64,000 nt of DNA from Bacillus solitudinis (GCF_002797395.1 NZ_KZ454943.1:1724308-1788307); one strand, 5' to 3'; counted from the first letter of the stretch, positions 44,980-54,031 are shown. The notes: generated by a model from the letters alone, not told the origin. Program-made: numbers and translations.

Positions 44980-46815
44980 ATGGTAGAAAAAAGAAATGAA
45001 CGTAACAAAAGAGGAAAGCATTCAAAGAAAGTCGTTCCATTAGTAGTATCCACAGCAATGCTTGCAAGTACATTTGCTGCTGCTGGCGCGCCTGTTTCCG
45101 CAGCTGAACTAGAAACTCGTTCTAAAAACCATGGCCAAATTGTATCTGAAGCGGCAATAAATATTCCAGACTCACCTGAAAAAGGAAAGATAATGCGAGA
45201 GGTTGCTAAAGGTAACTATGAAATCGCAGCTGAATGGCTAAACACTGACCCTGAGGACGACTCAGAAAATGATGAAGATACTATAGAAGATGAAGAACCA
45301 ACAGAATCAGAAGAGCCTACTGATGAAGACGCTTCTGATTCTGATGATGCAGCTGATGAAGAAGAGCCTACTGACGAAGACGCTTCTGATTCTGATGAGG
45401 TAGTTGAAGAAGAAGCTCCAGCTGACGAAGACACTTCTGATTCTGATGAGGTAGTTGAGGAAGACGCTCCGGCTGACGAAGACGCTTCTGATTCTGATGA
45501 GGTAGTTGAGGATGACGCTCCGGCTGACGAAGACGCTCCGGCTGACGAAAACACTTCTGATTCTGATGAGGTAGTTGAAGAAGAAGCTCCAGCTGACGAA
45601 GACACTTCTGATTCTGATGAGGTAGTTGAGGAAGACGCTCCGGCTGACGAAGACGCTTCTGATTCTGATGAGGTAGTTGAAGAAGAAGCTCCGGCTGACG
45701 AAAACACTTCTGATTCTGATGAGGTAGTTGAGGAAGACGCTCCGGCTGACGAAGACGCTCCGGCTGACGAAAACACTTCTGATTCTGATGAGGTAGTTGA
45801 GGAAGACGCTCCGGCTGACGAAAACACTTCTGGTTCTGATGAGGTAGTTGAGGAAGAAGCTCCGGCTGACGAAGACGCTTCTAATTCTGATGAGGTAGTT
45901 GAGGAAGAAGCTCCGGCTGACGAAGACGCTTCTGATTCTGATGAGGTAGTTGAGGAAGAAGCTCCGGCTGACGAAAACACTTCTGATTCTGATGAGGTAG
46001 TTGAAGAAGAAGCTCCGGCTGACGAAACAAATGCTATCGAAGAGCAAATTTACGCGAACTACCAAACAATTTTTAACCATTATGATCAGTTAATTCAGTC
46101 TACTGACCTATACATTCAAGAATACTTAGATGCTCTTTCATCTGAAGACATTACTTCAGAAACGGAAGACGTAGCTTCTGAAATTGACAGTGTCGTTGAG
46201 GATGTTGACTCTACTACTGACGATGTAACTTCTGAAGTTGACGGTGTCGTTGAGGATGTTGACTCTACTACTGGAGATGTAACTTCTGAGCTTGACGGTG
46301 TCGTTGAAGATGTTGACTCTACTACTGGCGATGTAACTTCTGAGCTTGACAGTGTCGTTGAGGATGTTGACTCTACTACTGGCGATGTAGCTTCTGAGCT
46401 TGACGGTGTCGTTGAAGATGTTGACTCTACTACTGGCGATGTAGCTTCTGAAGTTGACGGTGTCGTTGAAGATGTTGACTCTACTACTGGCGATGTAGCT
46501 TCTGAGCTTGACGGTGTCGTTGAAGATGTTGACTCTACTACTGGCGATGTAGCTTCTGAGCTTGACGGTGTTGTTGAGGATGTTGACTCTACTACTGGCG
46601 ATGTAACTTCTGAAGTTGACAGTGTCGTTGAGGAAGTAGCTGAGAACCCTGTTGTTGTAACAGGTGATGCAGAAGCTGAAGCAGATGCTGAGGTGGAGGC
46701 TGGCGAACAAACTGACTCTACTACTGTTGAATATGAAACTACACTTGATAAGCTGGCTGGTTACTATGATAAAGTTAAAACGGCTTATTCTAACTTTTTA
46801 ACCTTTTTAAAATAA
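44980..46815 (+). CDS. Secreted, highly acidic tandem-repeat protein
   Basis: 611 residues. Basic N-terminus and signal peptide (cleavage near PVSA-AEL), a short unique region (about 45-85), then about 15 repeats of 17 residues (DEDASDSDEVVEEEAPA) up to about 350, a spacer with NYQTIFNHYDQLIQ, about 8 repeats of 18 residues (SELDGVVEDVDSTTGDVA), and a unique tail LDKLAGYYDKVKTAYSNFL. The protein has very few basic residues outside its signal peptide. No anchor motif is seen. It could be a wall-associated polyanion, as described for alkaliphiles, or a calcium-binding matrix protein. GAGGAGG precedes the ATG; a terminator follows. No family recognised. Confidence 0.85.
   Translation: MVEKRNERNKRGKHSKKVVPLVVSTAMLASTFAAAGAPVSAAELETRSKNHGQIVSEAAINIPDSPEKGKIMREVAKGNYEIAAEWLNTDPEDDSENDEDTIEDEEPTESEEPTDEDASDSDDAADEEEPTDEDASDSDEVVEEEAPADEDTSDSDEVVEEDAPADEDASDSDEVVEDDAPADEDAPADENTSDSDEVVEEEAPADEDTSDSDEVVEEDAPADEDASDSDEVVEEEAPADENTSDSDEVVEEDAPADEDAPADENTSDSDEVVEEDAPADENTSGSDEVVEEEAPADEDASNSDEVVEEEAPADEDASDSDEVVEEEAPADENTSDSDEVVEEEAPADETNAIEEQIYANYQTIFNHYDQLIQSTDLYIQEYLDALSSEDITSETEDVASEIDSVVEDVDSTTDDVTSEVDGVVEDVDSTTGDVTSELDGVVEDVDSTTGDVTSELDSVVEDVDSTTGDVASELDGVVEDVDSTTGDVASEVDGVVEDVDSTTGDVASELDGVVEDVDSTTGDVASELDGVVEDVDSTTGDVTSEVDSVVEEVAENPVVVTGDAEAEADAEVEAGEQTDSTTVEYETTLDKLAGYYDKVKTAYSNFLTFLK
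45316..46024 (+). repeat. 51-bp coding tandem repeats
   Basis: Units of 51 nt encoding 17 residues (DEDASDSDEVVEEEAPA and variants such as DENTSDSDEVVEEDAPA). Near-identity at DNA level, including synonymous sites, indicates recent expansion. Some units carry an extra APADED insert. Confidence 0.9.
46168..46630 (+). repeat. 54-bp coding tandem repeats
   Basis: Units of 54 nt encoding 18 residues (GVVEDVDSTTGDVASELD). Unit-to-unit differences are few, such as TCTGAGCTTGAC versus TCTGAAGTTGAC. Confidence 0.9.
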
Positions 46816-46834
46816 GGTTAACTAAGTACGTATG

Positions 46835-46863
46835 AGAGGGGTCCGGAACCGGACTCCTCTTTC
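46835..46863 (+). terminator. Terminator after the acidic repeat protein gene
   Basis: Stem AGAGGGGTCCGG / CCGGACTCCTCT with a two-base loop between perfect halves, then TTCTT. Confidence 0.8.
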
Positions 46864-47060
46864 TTATGAAATTGGAACTAGCCTTCCTTTTCTTTAGGCT
46901 TATGAACTACGTCAAATCTCTTTTTGAATTGAGGTTAGGATTGATGTTCAAACTTAGGTCCCTTGTGACACCTTCGCTTATAATGTTACCTTGTATAAGT
47001 GGACAAGCTTCTTATGGGCAATTCCGATAGACTATGAGGAATTAAAGGAGAGGTTTCATG

Positions 47061-47786
47061 ATGCTTACGATTTTGGTAGCAGATGATGATGACAACATCC
47101 GAAACATCATTACTCATTACCTAAAAAAGCAACAAATTACTACGTTTGAGGCTGACAACGGGAAGGCTGCTATTGAGATAGTCAGACAGGAACAACCCGA
47201 TTTAATTATTCTAGATTTACTGATGCCTGAAATGGATGGGTATGATGTATGTCGCGAGGTTCGTAGAGTATCCAATGTACCGATTATTTTCGTAACAGCG
47301 AGCGGTGATGAATTTGACCGTGTACTAGGTTTAGAATTAGGGGCTGATGATTATATAACAAAACCCTTTAGCCCAAGAGAACTAATCGCTCGAGTCAAAG
47401 CCATCCTTCGTCGAGTGGACAACTCAAGCATGGAGATTACAAAAGAACATCCGTATACATATGATTATGGCACAATTAAAATTGATGTCGACCGGCGGGA
47501 AGTCATTGTTAAAGATACAAAAGTAACACTTCGCCCAAAGGAATTTGATTTACTCGTATATCTTGCTAAAACGCCTGGTAACGTCTACACACGCGAAACC
47601 TTACTGGAACATATTTGGGGCTATGACTTCTTCGGAGATATCAGAATTGTTGACGCCCATGTCAAAAAAATCAGAAATAAGTTAAACAAAGTTGGTTGCG
47701 ATGTGTTGAGAACGGTGTGGGGCGTTGGCTATAAGTTTGAAGTTGAAGCCGTCCCATCTATCCACCAACAATCCGCCGGAACATAA
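47061..47786 (+). CDS. Orphan OmpR/PhoB-family response regulator
   Basis: 241 residues. Receiver with acidic ADDDD, phospho-acceptor Asp in LIILDLLMPEMDGYD, and Lys in ITKPFSP; winged helix with LRPKEFDLLVYLAKTPGNV and VWGVGYKFE. It resembles regulators of the WalR/PhoP/YycF-like branch. Two ATG codons in tandem (47058 and 47061) follow GGAGAGG; the second has the better spacing. No histidine kinase is adjacent: the next gene is on the other strand and a bidirectional hairpin closes this one, so the partner is elsewhere. Confidence 0.9.
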   Translation: MLTILVADDDDNIRNIITHYLKKQQITTFEADNGKAAIEIVRQEQPDLIILDLLMPEMDGYDVCREVRRVSNVPIIFVTASGDEFDRVLGLELGADDYITKPFSPRELIARVKAILRRVDNSSMEITKEHPYTYDYGTIKIDVDRREVIVKDTKVTLRPKEFDLLVYLAKTPGNVYTRETLLEHIWGYDFFGDIRIVDAHVKKIRNKLNKVGCDVLRTVWGVGYKFEVEAVPSIHQQSAGT

Positions 47787-47803
47787 TAAAAGCCCTCGAT
47801 GCT

Positions 47804-47845
47804 TCACCTAAAAGAAGACAGCCCCAAAAGGCTGCCTTCCCTCAT
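47804..47845. terminator. Bidirectional terminator, duplicated at 49520-49560
   Basis: Stem GAAGACAGCC / GGCTGCCTTC with a six-base loop, flanked by CACCTAAAA. It lies between convergent genes. The same hairpin with flanks recurs after the second PL11 gene. Confidence 0.8.
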
Positions 47846-47917
47846 TTATTTATGAGCAACTTTCTTTGCCCATTTTATTACCTGAAATAACAATCAATGT
47901 ATAGAAAACTAATAATC

Positions 47918-49216
47918 TTAGTCTTCCTGATCTGTAGCGTCGTCCTCTTGCTTTTTCTCTTCATTCTTCTTTTTTGCGTCCTGCTTTTTCTCTTCAGCCT
48001 TCTTCTCAGCTTCTTGCTTCTTTTCTTCGGCTTTCTTCTCAGCTTCTTGCTTTTTTTCTTCAGCCTTCTTTTCTGCTTCTTGCTTTTTTTCTTCAGCCTT
48101 CTTTTCTGCTTCTTGCTTTTTCTCTTCGGCCTTCTTCTCAGCTTCTTGCTTCTTCTCTTCCGTTTTCTTCTCTGCTTTTAGCTTTTTCTCTTCAGCCTTC
48201 TTCTCGGCCTCTAGCTTCTTCTCTTCCGTTTTCTTTGCAACATCTTGCTTTTTCTCTTCCGTTTTCTTTACCGCAATTTGTTCTTCTTCCGTTTCGATTA
48301 CTTGTTGCGTCCCAAGTGCGAGAACTACATCTTCCTCTTCATCTGTAGGATCAGCAATTTCTTCAAGAGGCTCTGTTCCTTCCTCTGTTTCTTCTTCAAC
48401 GGTTTCAGCTACTTCACTATCTTCTTCCTCTAAAGCTATTTCTTCTAACTCAGCTTCTTTTTCGCCAAGCTTTGCTAATGCTTTGTTGATTTTCTTTTCA
48501 AGTCTTTCTTGAGCTTTTGCAACGTTTTTCTCTAAGGAAGCTTTTGCTTGAGGATTCGTTACCTTCTCTAGCGCAGCTTGTAGGGCAAGAAGATTCGATT
48601 CAAACTTTGCTTCTAGGTTAACTCGAACTGCATCAACCTCTTCTACTTCAGTTCCTTCTGTTGCTTCTCCATCTTCTTCTGTTACCGGCTCACTTTCAGT
48701 AGTATCTTGACTAGCATCACCCTTAGCCTCTTCTGCTTCAGGTTCTGTAGGTTCAGCCGCTTCGTATTTAGCTAAAGCAAGTTCTTGTTGGTCAATCGCT
48801 CTTTGGAGGGTTTCAGCTGCTAATTCTTCCTCTCCATTTGCAAACAAAGCTTCTGCTTCCTTAATGCGCTCTTCAACAAAATCAGCGAATAACTCTGCCT
48901 CTTTCACGTCGTCAAAGGTAAAAGCCATTTGAAGATTCTCTTGTAATCGCTTAACAAAATAGAGTAAATCCCCTGGTAGTAAAGAAGACTCTTCTTCCTC
49001 AGCTTCACTAGGAGAATCAACTATCTCACCCTCCTCAGCAGGTAACTCCTCTGTTGACTCTTCAACTGGTTCTACTACTTCAGTTTCTGTCACCTCTGTA
49101 GCTTCTTCCTCCGTTGTTTCATGGTTGTCCGCATACACATGTGTTCCTACAACAAACACACTCACACTTATTAGTAGACTCGTTGCCATAACATTTCTAA
49201 ATTTCCGTATCAACAC
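47918..49216 (-). CDS. Secreted DUF5667-domain protein with ER/K helix repeats
   Basis: 432 residues from GTG 49214-49216, behind GGGAGG; an upstream TTG at 49231 lies before that site. Signal peptide (about 1-30), acidic linker, DUF5667 domain (about 80-150, starting LLPGDLLYFVKRLQENLQ), another acidic linker, a helical segment, and a C-terminal run (about 330-420) of 11-residue repeats EEKKQEAEKKA. Such Glu/Lys patterns form stable single alpha-helices or coiled coils. Surface or wall spacer is a guess. Its leader carries a c-di-GMP-I riboswitch (49292-49378), so c-di-GMP should control it. Confidence 0.85.
   Translation of the reverse strand: MLIRKFRNVMATSLLISVSVFVVGTHVYADNHETTEEEATEVTETEVVEPVEESTEELPAEEGEIVDSPSEAEEEESSLLPGDLLYFVKRLQENLQMAFTFDDVKEAELFADFVEERIKEAEALFANGEEELAAETLQRAIDQQELALAKYEAAEPTEPEAEEAKGDASQDTTESEPVTEEDGEATEGTEVEEVDAVRVNLEAKFESNLLALQAALEKVTNPQAKASLEKNVAKAQERLEKKINKALAKLGEKEAELEEIALEEEDSEVAETVEEETEEGTEPLEEIADPTDEEEDVVLALGTQQVIETEEEQIAVKKTEEKKQDVAKKTEEKKLEAEKKAEEKKLKAEKKTEEKKQEAEKKAEEKKQEAEKKAEEKKQEAEKKAEEKKQEAEKKAEEKKQEAEKKAEEKKQDAKKKNEEKKQEDDATDQED
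47960..48230 (-). repeat. 33-bp coding tandem repeats (EEKKQEAEKKA)
   Basis: Seven to eight units of 33 nt inside the DUF5667 gene, encoding the Glu/Lys-rich helix. Purine-rich on the coding strand. Confidence 0.85.
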
Positions 49217-49291
49217 AAAAAAACCTCCCAAATCAAATAGTTTATTTGAATCGAAAGAATTTTGAATTTAACTATAAAAGTTTCCATTCTC

Positions 49292-49378
49292 CATTCTTCA
49301 GCAGCCCAGCCACCATAGCATCAAAGCATTAGGTCTGTGACTTTGCGTCTCCATCTTTCGACAGATTTGCCTTTATTC
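49292..49378 (-). promoter_or_regulatory. c-di-GMP-I (GEMM-I) riboswitch upstream of the DUF5667 gene
   Basis: On the minus strand the GEMM-I elements follow in order: AAAGGCAAA, a hairpin capped by CGAAAG (GNRA), the invariant GGAGACGCAAAG, ACAGACCTAA (tetraloop receptor), TATGGTGGC and GGGCTGCTGAA. The aptamer ends about 75 nt upstream of the GTG start. No clear terminator is seen after it; a CAAATA-AAC-TATTTG hairpin next to the GGGAGG site could mean translational control. Ligand direction cannot be read. Confidence 0.88.
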
Positions 49379-49529
49379 AAATGAGGAATAATATTGCTAA
49401 TTAGTACTAGGATATTATTCTGAGTCCATCATACTGCAAATCAGTTGTTTTGAATATAGTTTATTAGACCAGGAAAAATGGATGATTTTTATGTAATTTA
49501 AAGGGTTCTTTTGCAGTTACCACCTAAAA

Positions 49530-49555
49530 GAAGACAGCCCCTAAAGGCTGCCTTC
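49530..49555 (-). terminator. Terminator after the second PL11 gene
   Basis: Stem GAAGGCAGCC / GGCTGTCTTC on the minus strand with a six-base loop, followed by TTTTAGG. Near-identical to the hairpin at 47814-47839. The rest of 49217-49566 holds the riboswitch and no gene. Confidence 0.7.
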
Positions 49556-49566
49556 TCTTATTTTAA

Positions 49567-52500
49567 TTATGGACGATTCCCTTGCCCATTTCCATTATTG
49601 TTACATGGTCCGTTTCCATTCTCAATCCCATAACCGTGTCCTTTTCCTTTGCCTGGCTTTTCACAAGCAATAGGTCCCGCTACTTCATCGCCCGTGACGA
49701 TGTTTGGTGTTGGCGGGGTATCCATGTTGTGACCAAGGAAGAAGCCAACATGAGGAGGCTGGTTGTAGGCAACGTTCTGCCAAGCCACAGCAAGTCGATA
49801 CGTAGGATCATGCATTAACGTATAAATACGATGGTCCGTCATATGAGTCGTTGTGTAAATACGAAGCTCTGTGCTATCACTACTAGGCCAGATTACTTCT
49901 TCTCTCCAGTCCCCAAACAAATCAGCTTGTAGGGAAGGATTCCCCTTTGTCCAGTTATTTGTACGGGTCCCTTCTGGAATAAAAACTGTTTCAAGCTTTT
50001 CCTCTTCCCAGTTCCATTTCTCGATTTTCCCGACACCATGTGGATCAGTATCTGGGTTAAAATCATGGTCGAGTAACTCTCTTAATAAATCTCCAGTCCA
50101 CCATACTGCGTGATTAATCGATTGTGGTGACTTATCTGAAATGCGTTCACCTTCAACTGTAAACAAGCCGCTCGTTCCTGAAGTTCCATCCCAGCTTGCT
50201 GATGCCCAAAGCTCAGCTCCATCATAACGAGGATCGATATCTGCCGCTAAACTACGACCTACATCTGTTCCAGTTCGAACTCCCCATAATGATTCTCCCG
50301 TTTCCGCATCACGTATACCGTAACCAAATGGCGATGATGAGCTTTCATGTGCTTGAAACGCTTCAATTCCTGGTCGATTCGGATTTAAATCTGTAACATG
50401 ATTTGAATCACCATGTCCCCATCCTGTTGTATGAAGACCAGTACCATCATGGTCTATAACCGCACCGCCATAATAAATTTCATCAAAACCATCACCGTCA
50501 ACATCAACAACAGATAAGCTATGGTTTCCTTGACCAGCATACGCTCCGTTACCAGGTTCATTGCTGTCAAATACCCATTCTTGCGTAATTTCGCCATCGC
50601 GGAAATTGTAAGCAGCAAGAACGGATCTTGTATAATATCCGCGTGCCATCACAAAGCTCGGACGCTCTCCATCTAAATAAGCGACTCCTGCTAGGAAACG
50701 GTCAACACGATTTCCATAGCCATCTCCCCAACTATTTACATCGCCTCTTGGTGGATAATAATCCACTGTATCTAATGCCTTACCTGTTTCACCTTCAAAC
50801 ACGGTTAAATATTCAGGCCCACTTAAAATATAACCTGAGCTATTTCTGTAATCAGCGTTCGGGTCTCCGATTACGGTTCCTGCTCCGTCTGTCGTGCCAT
50901 CCGCGGTTTTAAAGACAACCTCAGACTTGCCATTACCATCAAAATCATAAACTAGAAATTGTGTATAATGTGCACCTGCTCGGATGTTTACACCTGCATC
51001 AATTCTCCAAAGCTTTGTCCCATCTAGCTTATACGCATCGATAAATACATTTCCAGTATAGCCAGAACGAGAGTTATCCTTTGAGTTTGAAGGATCCCAT
51101 TTCAAAATAATTTCGTATTCTCCATCACCTGTTAGGTCACCAACACTCACATCATTTGCTGAGTACGTGTAAGACACACCGTCTGGCGTTACGCCACCTT
51201 CAGGCTTTTCAAGTGGAACACTTAAGTATTGCTCAGACCAAACACTCACTTCTTCCGAAAGTGGTTCCCCACTCCCATTGTGAATGCGAACCTGATAAGT
51301 AGAGTCAATGTTTCCATTCTCATCAAGATAATTTGTACTTGATGTTAACGGTTGTTCGGTAATTTTTTCCCCATCACGATACAAATCAAAGCTTACATTT
51401 CCAGGATCGGTACCAAACATTCTCCACCCAACATAAATGCCATCCTCAGTATCAACAGCAACTAACCCGCGGTTGAGCTTTTCCATTTGGCGTAATTGCT
51501 TTAGTTCAATTGGAGTTTCAAGCACGCTTGATGCTTCCGAAATCCCACCTTCATTCGCTGCTTTTACTTTATAGTAAAAATGGCGATTCGTAATGACCGA
51601 CTCATCAGTAAACTCAGGCGTCTTCGCTGTGCCCACCTTCGAATATGAAACGGCTCCCTCTGGATAGTCCGCTTCATTGTAACGCGCACGGTACACATAA
51701 TATTCAACCGCACCATCTACCGCATTCCAAGAGAACGTCACAGATTCCTCTGTAGCGCTTTTAAGTTGTAAATTCGTTGGTGCACTACCTACTTCAACAG
51801 ATTCGTCTATCATCGTTACTGTCACTTCATTACTTTTATCAGATTCAATGCCTTGTTCGTTGACTAAAGCCACAGCATACGTGTATGTAAAGCCTAGCTC
51901 TGCGCTTGTGTCAACATACTCAGCCAAATCGGAGCTACCAATTTTACTAAAATCAGCTTCTCCTTCAGCCTTACGATAAACCGAGTAACTCTCTGCAGCA
52001 TCATTTTCCTCCCAAGTTAACGTAACAGACGCTTCTGGAGAAAGTTCCTTGCTTGCTACTTCAAGGGTCGTGATTTCAGACATAGGAATAATTTCAAGCC
52101 CATTCACTCTGCCATTTTCACTCATAGCTATATTTAATTGCCCATCCAAGACGGATGTCATCGTCGTGAGCTCAGCATACTCACCGGCTTGTGAAGAAAT
52201 ATTTCCTTTATTCTCCCCCTCGACGGTAAAGCCCGTACGGTTGAAGGCAATATCATCTCCTGCAATCAGTCGAACAAAATAATCACCGTTCGGAAGATCA
52301 ACCATAAATTCATAATTTCCATCAAGCGTAAAATCTCGTCGTAAGGCATCTGGACCTCCACGATTACGCTCTGCCACAGCCTTGTTCAACCCGTAGCCTC
52401 GTTCCTCATCATAGATCATTGTGTTCGACACACTCAAGTATCCATCTGCTACAGGACTACTCGCTGAACCAAAATCAAACTTCAAAGGCAGCTCATCTTG

Positions 52501-52602
52501 CCCTTCTTCAGCTGTAGCCGTTTGAACAAATGCACCCGAACTTGAGAACATTGTAAAAACCATTGTCGTGGCCATAAACATTGAAAACTTTTTCCTGAAC
52601 AT
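49567..52602 (-). CDS. Secreted rhamnogalacturonan lyase, PL11, with malectin-like and two FN3 domains
   Basis: 1011 residues from ATG 52600-52602, behind CAGGGAGGG; the frame upstream has no ribosome binding site. Signal peptide (about 1-32), malectin-like domain (about 40-175, starts KFDFGSASSPVADGY), two fibronectin type III domains (about 178-270 and 275-365), then the PL11 lyase (about 375-990) and a Gly/Asn-rich tail. It should cleave rhamnogalacturonan I. The malectin-like domain is very close to the second one of the other PL11 protein, where it lies C-terminal to the lyase. No SLH domain. A palindrome in the leader (52628-52648) is a likely operator. Confidence 0.92.
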   Translation of the reverse strand: MFRKKFSMFMATTMVFTMFSSSGAFVQTATAEEGQDELPLKFDFGSASSPVADGYLSVSNTMIYDEERGYGLNKAVAERNRGGPDALRRDFTLDGNYEFMVDLPNGDYFVRLIAGDDIAFNRTGFTVEGENKGNISSQAGEYAELTTMTSVLDGQLNIAMSENGRVNGLEIIPMSEITTLEVASKELSPEASVTLTWEENDAAESYSVYRKAEGEADFSKIGSSDLAEYVDTSAELGFTYTYAVALVNEQGIESDKSNEVTVTMIDESVEVGSAPTNLQLKSATEESVTFSWNAVDGAVEYYVYRARYNEADYPEGAVSYSKVGTAKTPEFTDESVITNRHFYYKVKAANEGGISEASSVLETPIELKQLRQMEKLNRGLVAVDTEDGIYVGWRMFGTDPGNVSFDLYRDGEKITEQPLTSSTNYLDENGNIDSTYQVRIHNGSGEPLSEEVSVWSEQYLSVPLEKPEGGVTPDGVSYTYSANDVSVGDLTGDGEYEIILKWDPSNSKDNSRSGYTGNVFIDAYKLDGTKLWRIDAGVNIRAGAHYTQFLVYDFDGNGKSEVVFKTADGTTDGAGTVIGDPNADYRNSSGYILSGPEYLTVFEGETGKALDTVDYYPPRGDVNSWGDGYGNRVDRFLAGVAYLDGERPSFVMARGYYTRSVLAAYNFRDGEITQEWVFDSNEPGNGAYAGQGNHSLSVVDVDGDGFDEIYYGGAVIDHDGTGLHTTGWGHGDSNHVTDLNPNRPGIEAFQAHESSSSPFGYGIRDAETGESLWGVRTGTDVGRSLAADIDPRYDGAELWASASWDGTSGTSGLFTVEGERISDKSPQSINHAVWWTGDLLRELLDHDFNPDTDPHGVGKIEKWNWEEEKLETVFIPEGTRTNNWTKGNPSLQADLFGDWREEVIWPSSDSTELRIYTTTHMTDHRIYTLMHDPTYRLAVAWQNVAYNQPPHVGFFLGHNMDTPPTPNIVTGDEVAGPIACEKPGKGKGHGYGIENGNGPCNNNGNGQGNRP

Positions 52603-52627
52603 AAAACCCTCCCTGTTTTGATAGAAA

Positions 52628-52648
52628 TTTGTGAAACCATGTTTCAAA
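52628..52648. promoter_or_regulatory. Palindromic operator-like site before the PL11 gene
   Basis: TTTGTGAAACCATGTTTCAAA is an inverted repeat (TTTG.GAAAC-CAT-GTTTC.AAA) 26-46 nt upstream of the start codon. It resembles LacI/GalR-family sites but lacks the central CG of a cre site. The binder is unknown. Confidence 0.5.
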
Positions 52649-53130
52649 TACCTTTATCAAAACCGTCGCATCACCCCCTTAAGATTAAGCGGTTACAATT
52701 CCAAATATTATAATAGTTCTTAAGAGTTATTACTTATTTAGGTTAATTAAGTAAGCGTACCTATAGGCAGCATTAAGACCATTGACCGGGACTAATCTTT
52801 CGCAAAACCTAAAATGTGCTTTGTCATATGTACCCACAGTATAGTAGGCGTTTTCAAACATTTATATAGAAAAAATGTTAAATATCTTTTAAAAAGTAAT
52901 GAATAACAATACAAATACAGCAGAAAACGCGAGGTTAATGTCGGTTTTTGTCTGATTATGTTGAAATATTTACTATGTATATGTCGCAGAATTATAGATG
53001 TTCAGATTATGTTAGAAATGAAAAGAATCTTTTAATTTATTACCTGAATCAAGAGTTCTAGTCTTATAGAACCAATAGAGACAGAGGTTTTTTTGTTCTT
53101 AGCTCTATAACATCTATTAGCAAGATCACA
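52649..53130. other. Intergenic region, no gene seen
   Basis: AT-rich region upstream of the PL11 gene. It contains no frame with a ribosome binding site and no RNA motif that I recognise. Confidence 0.5.
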
Positions 53131-53161
53131 AAAGGGCCCTGTAGAATCTACAGGACCCTTT
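53131..53161 (-). terminator. Terminator after the ferritin-like gene
   Basis: Stem AAAGGG.CCTGTAGA / TCTACAGG.CCCTTT, nearly perfect, twelve bases after the gene; then TTGTG on the minus strand. Confidence 0.75.
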
Positions 53162-53173
53162 CCCATCTTCTCT

Positions 53174-53608
53174 TTAGTTCAGACGAGTGTCTGCTAATAT
53201 GCGATCTAATTCTTCCATATGATGCGTTTCATCGGCTATCATATCTTCAAGCTTAACAACAAGCTCGGTCTGACCTAACTCATCAGCCAGTTTCTTACGT
53301 GTTTCATAACGCTTGATCGTTTCATACTCCGCTTTTCTTGCTTCTTCAAGCATTTCCTTTACTTCAGTAGGCTGCTTAACATCAGCGGGCTTCGTAGTCG
53401 GTGTACCACCTAGAACTTTAATCTTCTCCGCCAAATAAAGTGCGTGCTTCTGTTCATCGACGATTTCACTTTCGAAAAATGGCTTTAGAGTTTGTCTGTA
53501 TAAACCCGACACAACGGCAGCATTGTTGGTGTACATGATGCTCGCAGCGTATTCATTCGCTAGGTCTTCATTTAATCCTTCTAGTAACTCATTCATCTTC
53601 TTATCCAC
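53174..53608 (-). CDS. Ferritin-like / bacterioferritin-type protein
   Basis: 144 residues from GTG 53606-53608, behind AAAGGGTGAT; an earlier GTG at 53617 abuts the site. Four-helix ferritin-like protein with iron-ligand patterns LANEYAASIMY, EQKHALYLAEKI and DETHHMEELDRIL. It probably binds iron or acts in oxidative-stress protection (bacterioferritin/Dps-like); heme ligation is not evident. It lies upstream of a terminator and downstream of the SpoIIAA-like gene, 58 nt away and same strand. Confidence 0.85.
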   Translation of the reverse strand: MDKKMNELLEGLNEDLANEYAASIMYTNNAAVVSGLYRQTLKPFFESEIVDEQKHALYLAEKIKVLGGTPTTKPADVKQPTEVKEMLEEARKAEYETIKRYETRKKLADELGQTELVVKLEDMIADETHHMEELDRILADTRLN

Positions 53609-53665
53609 TAAAATCACCCTTTCTAATATAAGTCTCTACTCTATTAATACCCGGACCAATTTATA

Positions 53666-54031
53666 TTAAACTTCCCTCCAACTAAACCACTTCAAGGCTT
53701 GTTCTCTTTCACCAAAGTCAAACGGCTTCACTTCAATTCCAGGTAAAGAATTACTAACCATCGTACTGAACTCTATCCATTTCTTATCCGTAAACACGGC
53801 AATCTTATTAACCTCTTTCCAGTGACTCGCACTGAATTTCAAGTCTGCCACCAATGCCTTTAAGCTATATCCCTCAATTTCATGAACCGCTAACAAGACG
53901 TTCACTTGATCTTTGCTTTCTTTTTCTCTTCTAAATCTAGCCTCAAAGTCTTCCATATCCTCTTTCGTAACTTTCCCCGTCACCACAACTTCCAGAACCG
54001 TTTCTAAATCATTTGGTTTTACAGCAATCAT
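53666..54031 (-). CDS. STAS/SEC14-like (SpoIIAA-like) protein
   Basis: 121 residues with the PF11964 pattern: VLEVVVTGKVTKEDMEDFEA, a conserved NVLLAVHEIEGY strand, LKALVADLKFS, and a final FDFGEREQALKWF. These single-domain proteins are widespread and of unknown function; lipid binding is suspected. AAGGAGG precedes the ATG. Possibly co-transcribed with the ferritin-like gene. Confidence 0.8.
   Translation of the reverse strand: MIAVKPNDLETVLEVVVTGKVTKEDMEDFEARFRREKESKDQVNVLLAVHEIEGYSLKALVADLKFSASHWKEVNKIAVFTDKKWIEFSTMVSNSLPGIEVKPFDFGEREQALKWFSWREV

Noticed and set aside
45216-46710. Long minus-strand open frames across the acidic repeat protein gene
   Set aside because: They are mirror images of the in-frame 51- and 54-bp repeats, with low-complexity Ser-rich or Arg/Ser/Phe-rich products and no ribosome binding sites.
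52780-52860. Possible riboswitch in the leader region of the second PL11 gene
   Set aside because: A TTTTGCGAAAGATTAG stretch on the minus strand recalls GEMM, but the invariant GACGCAAAG and the other conserved blocks are missing.
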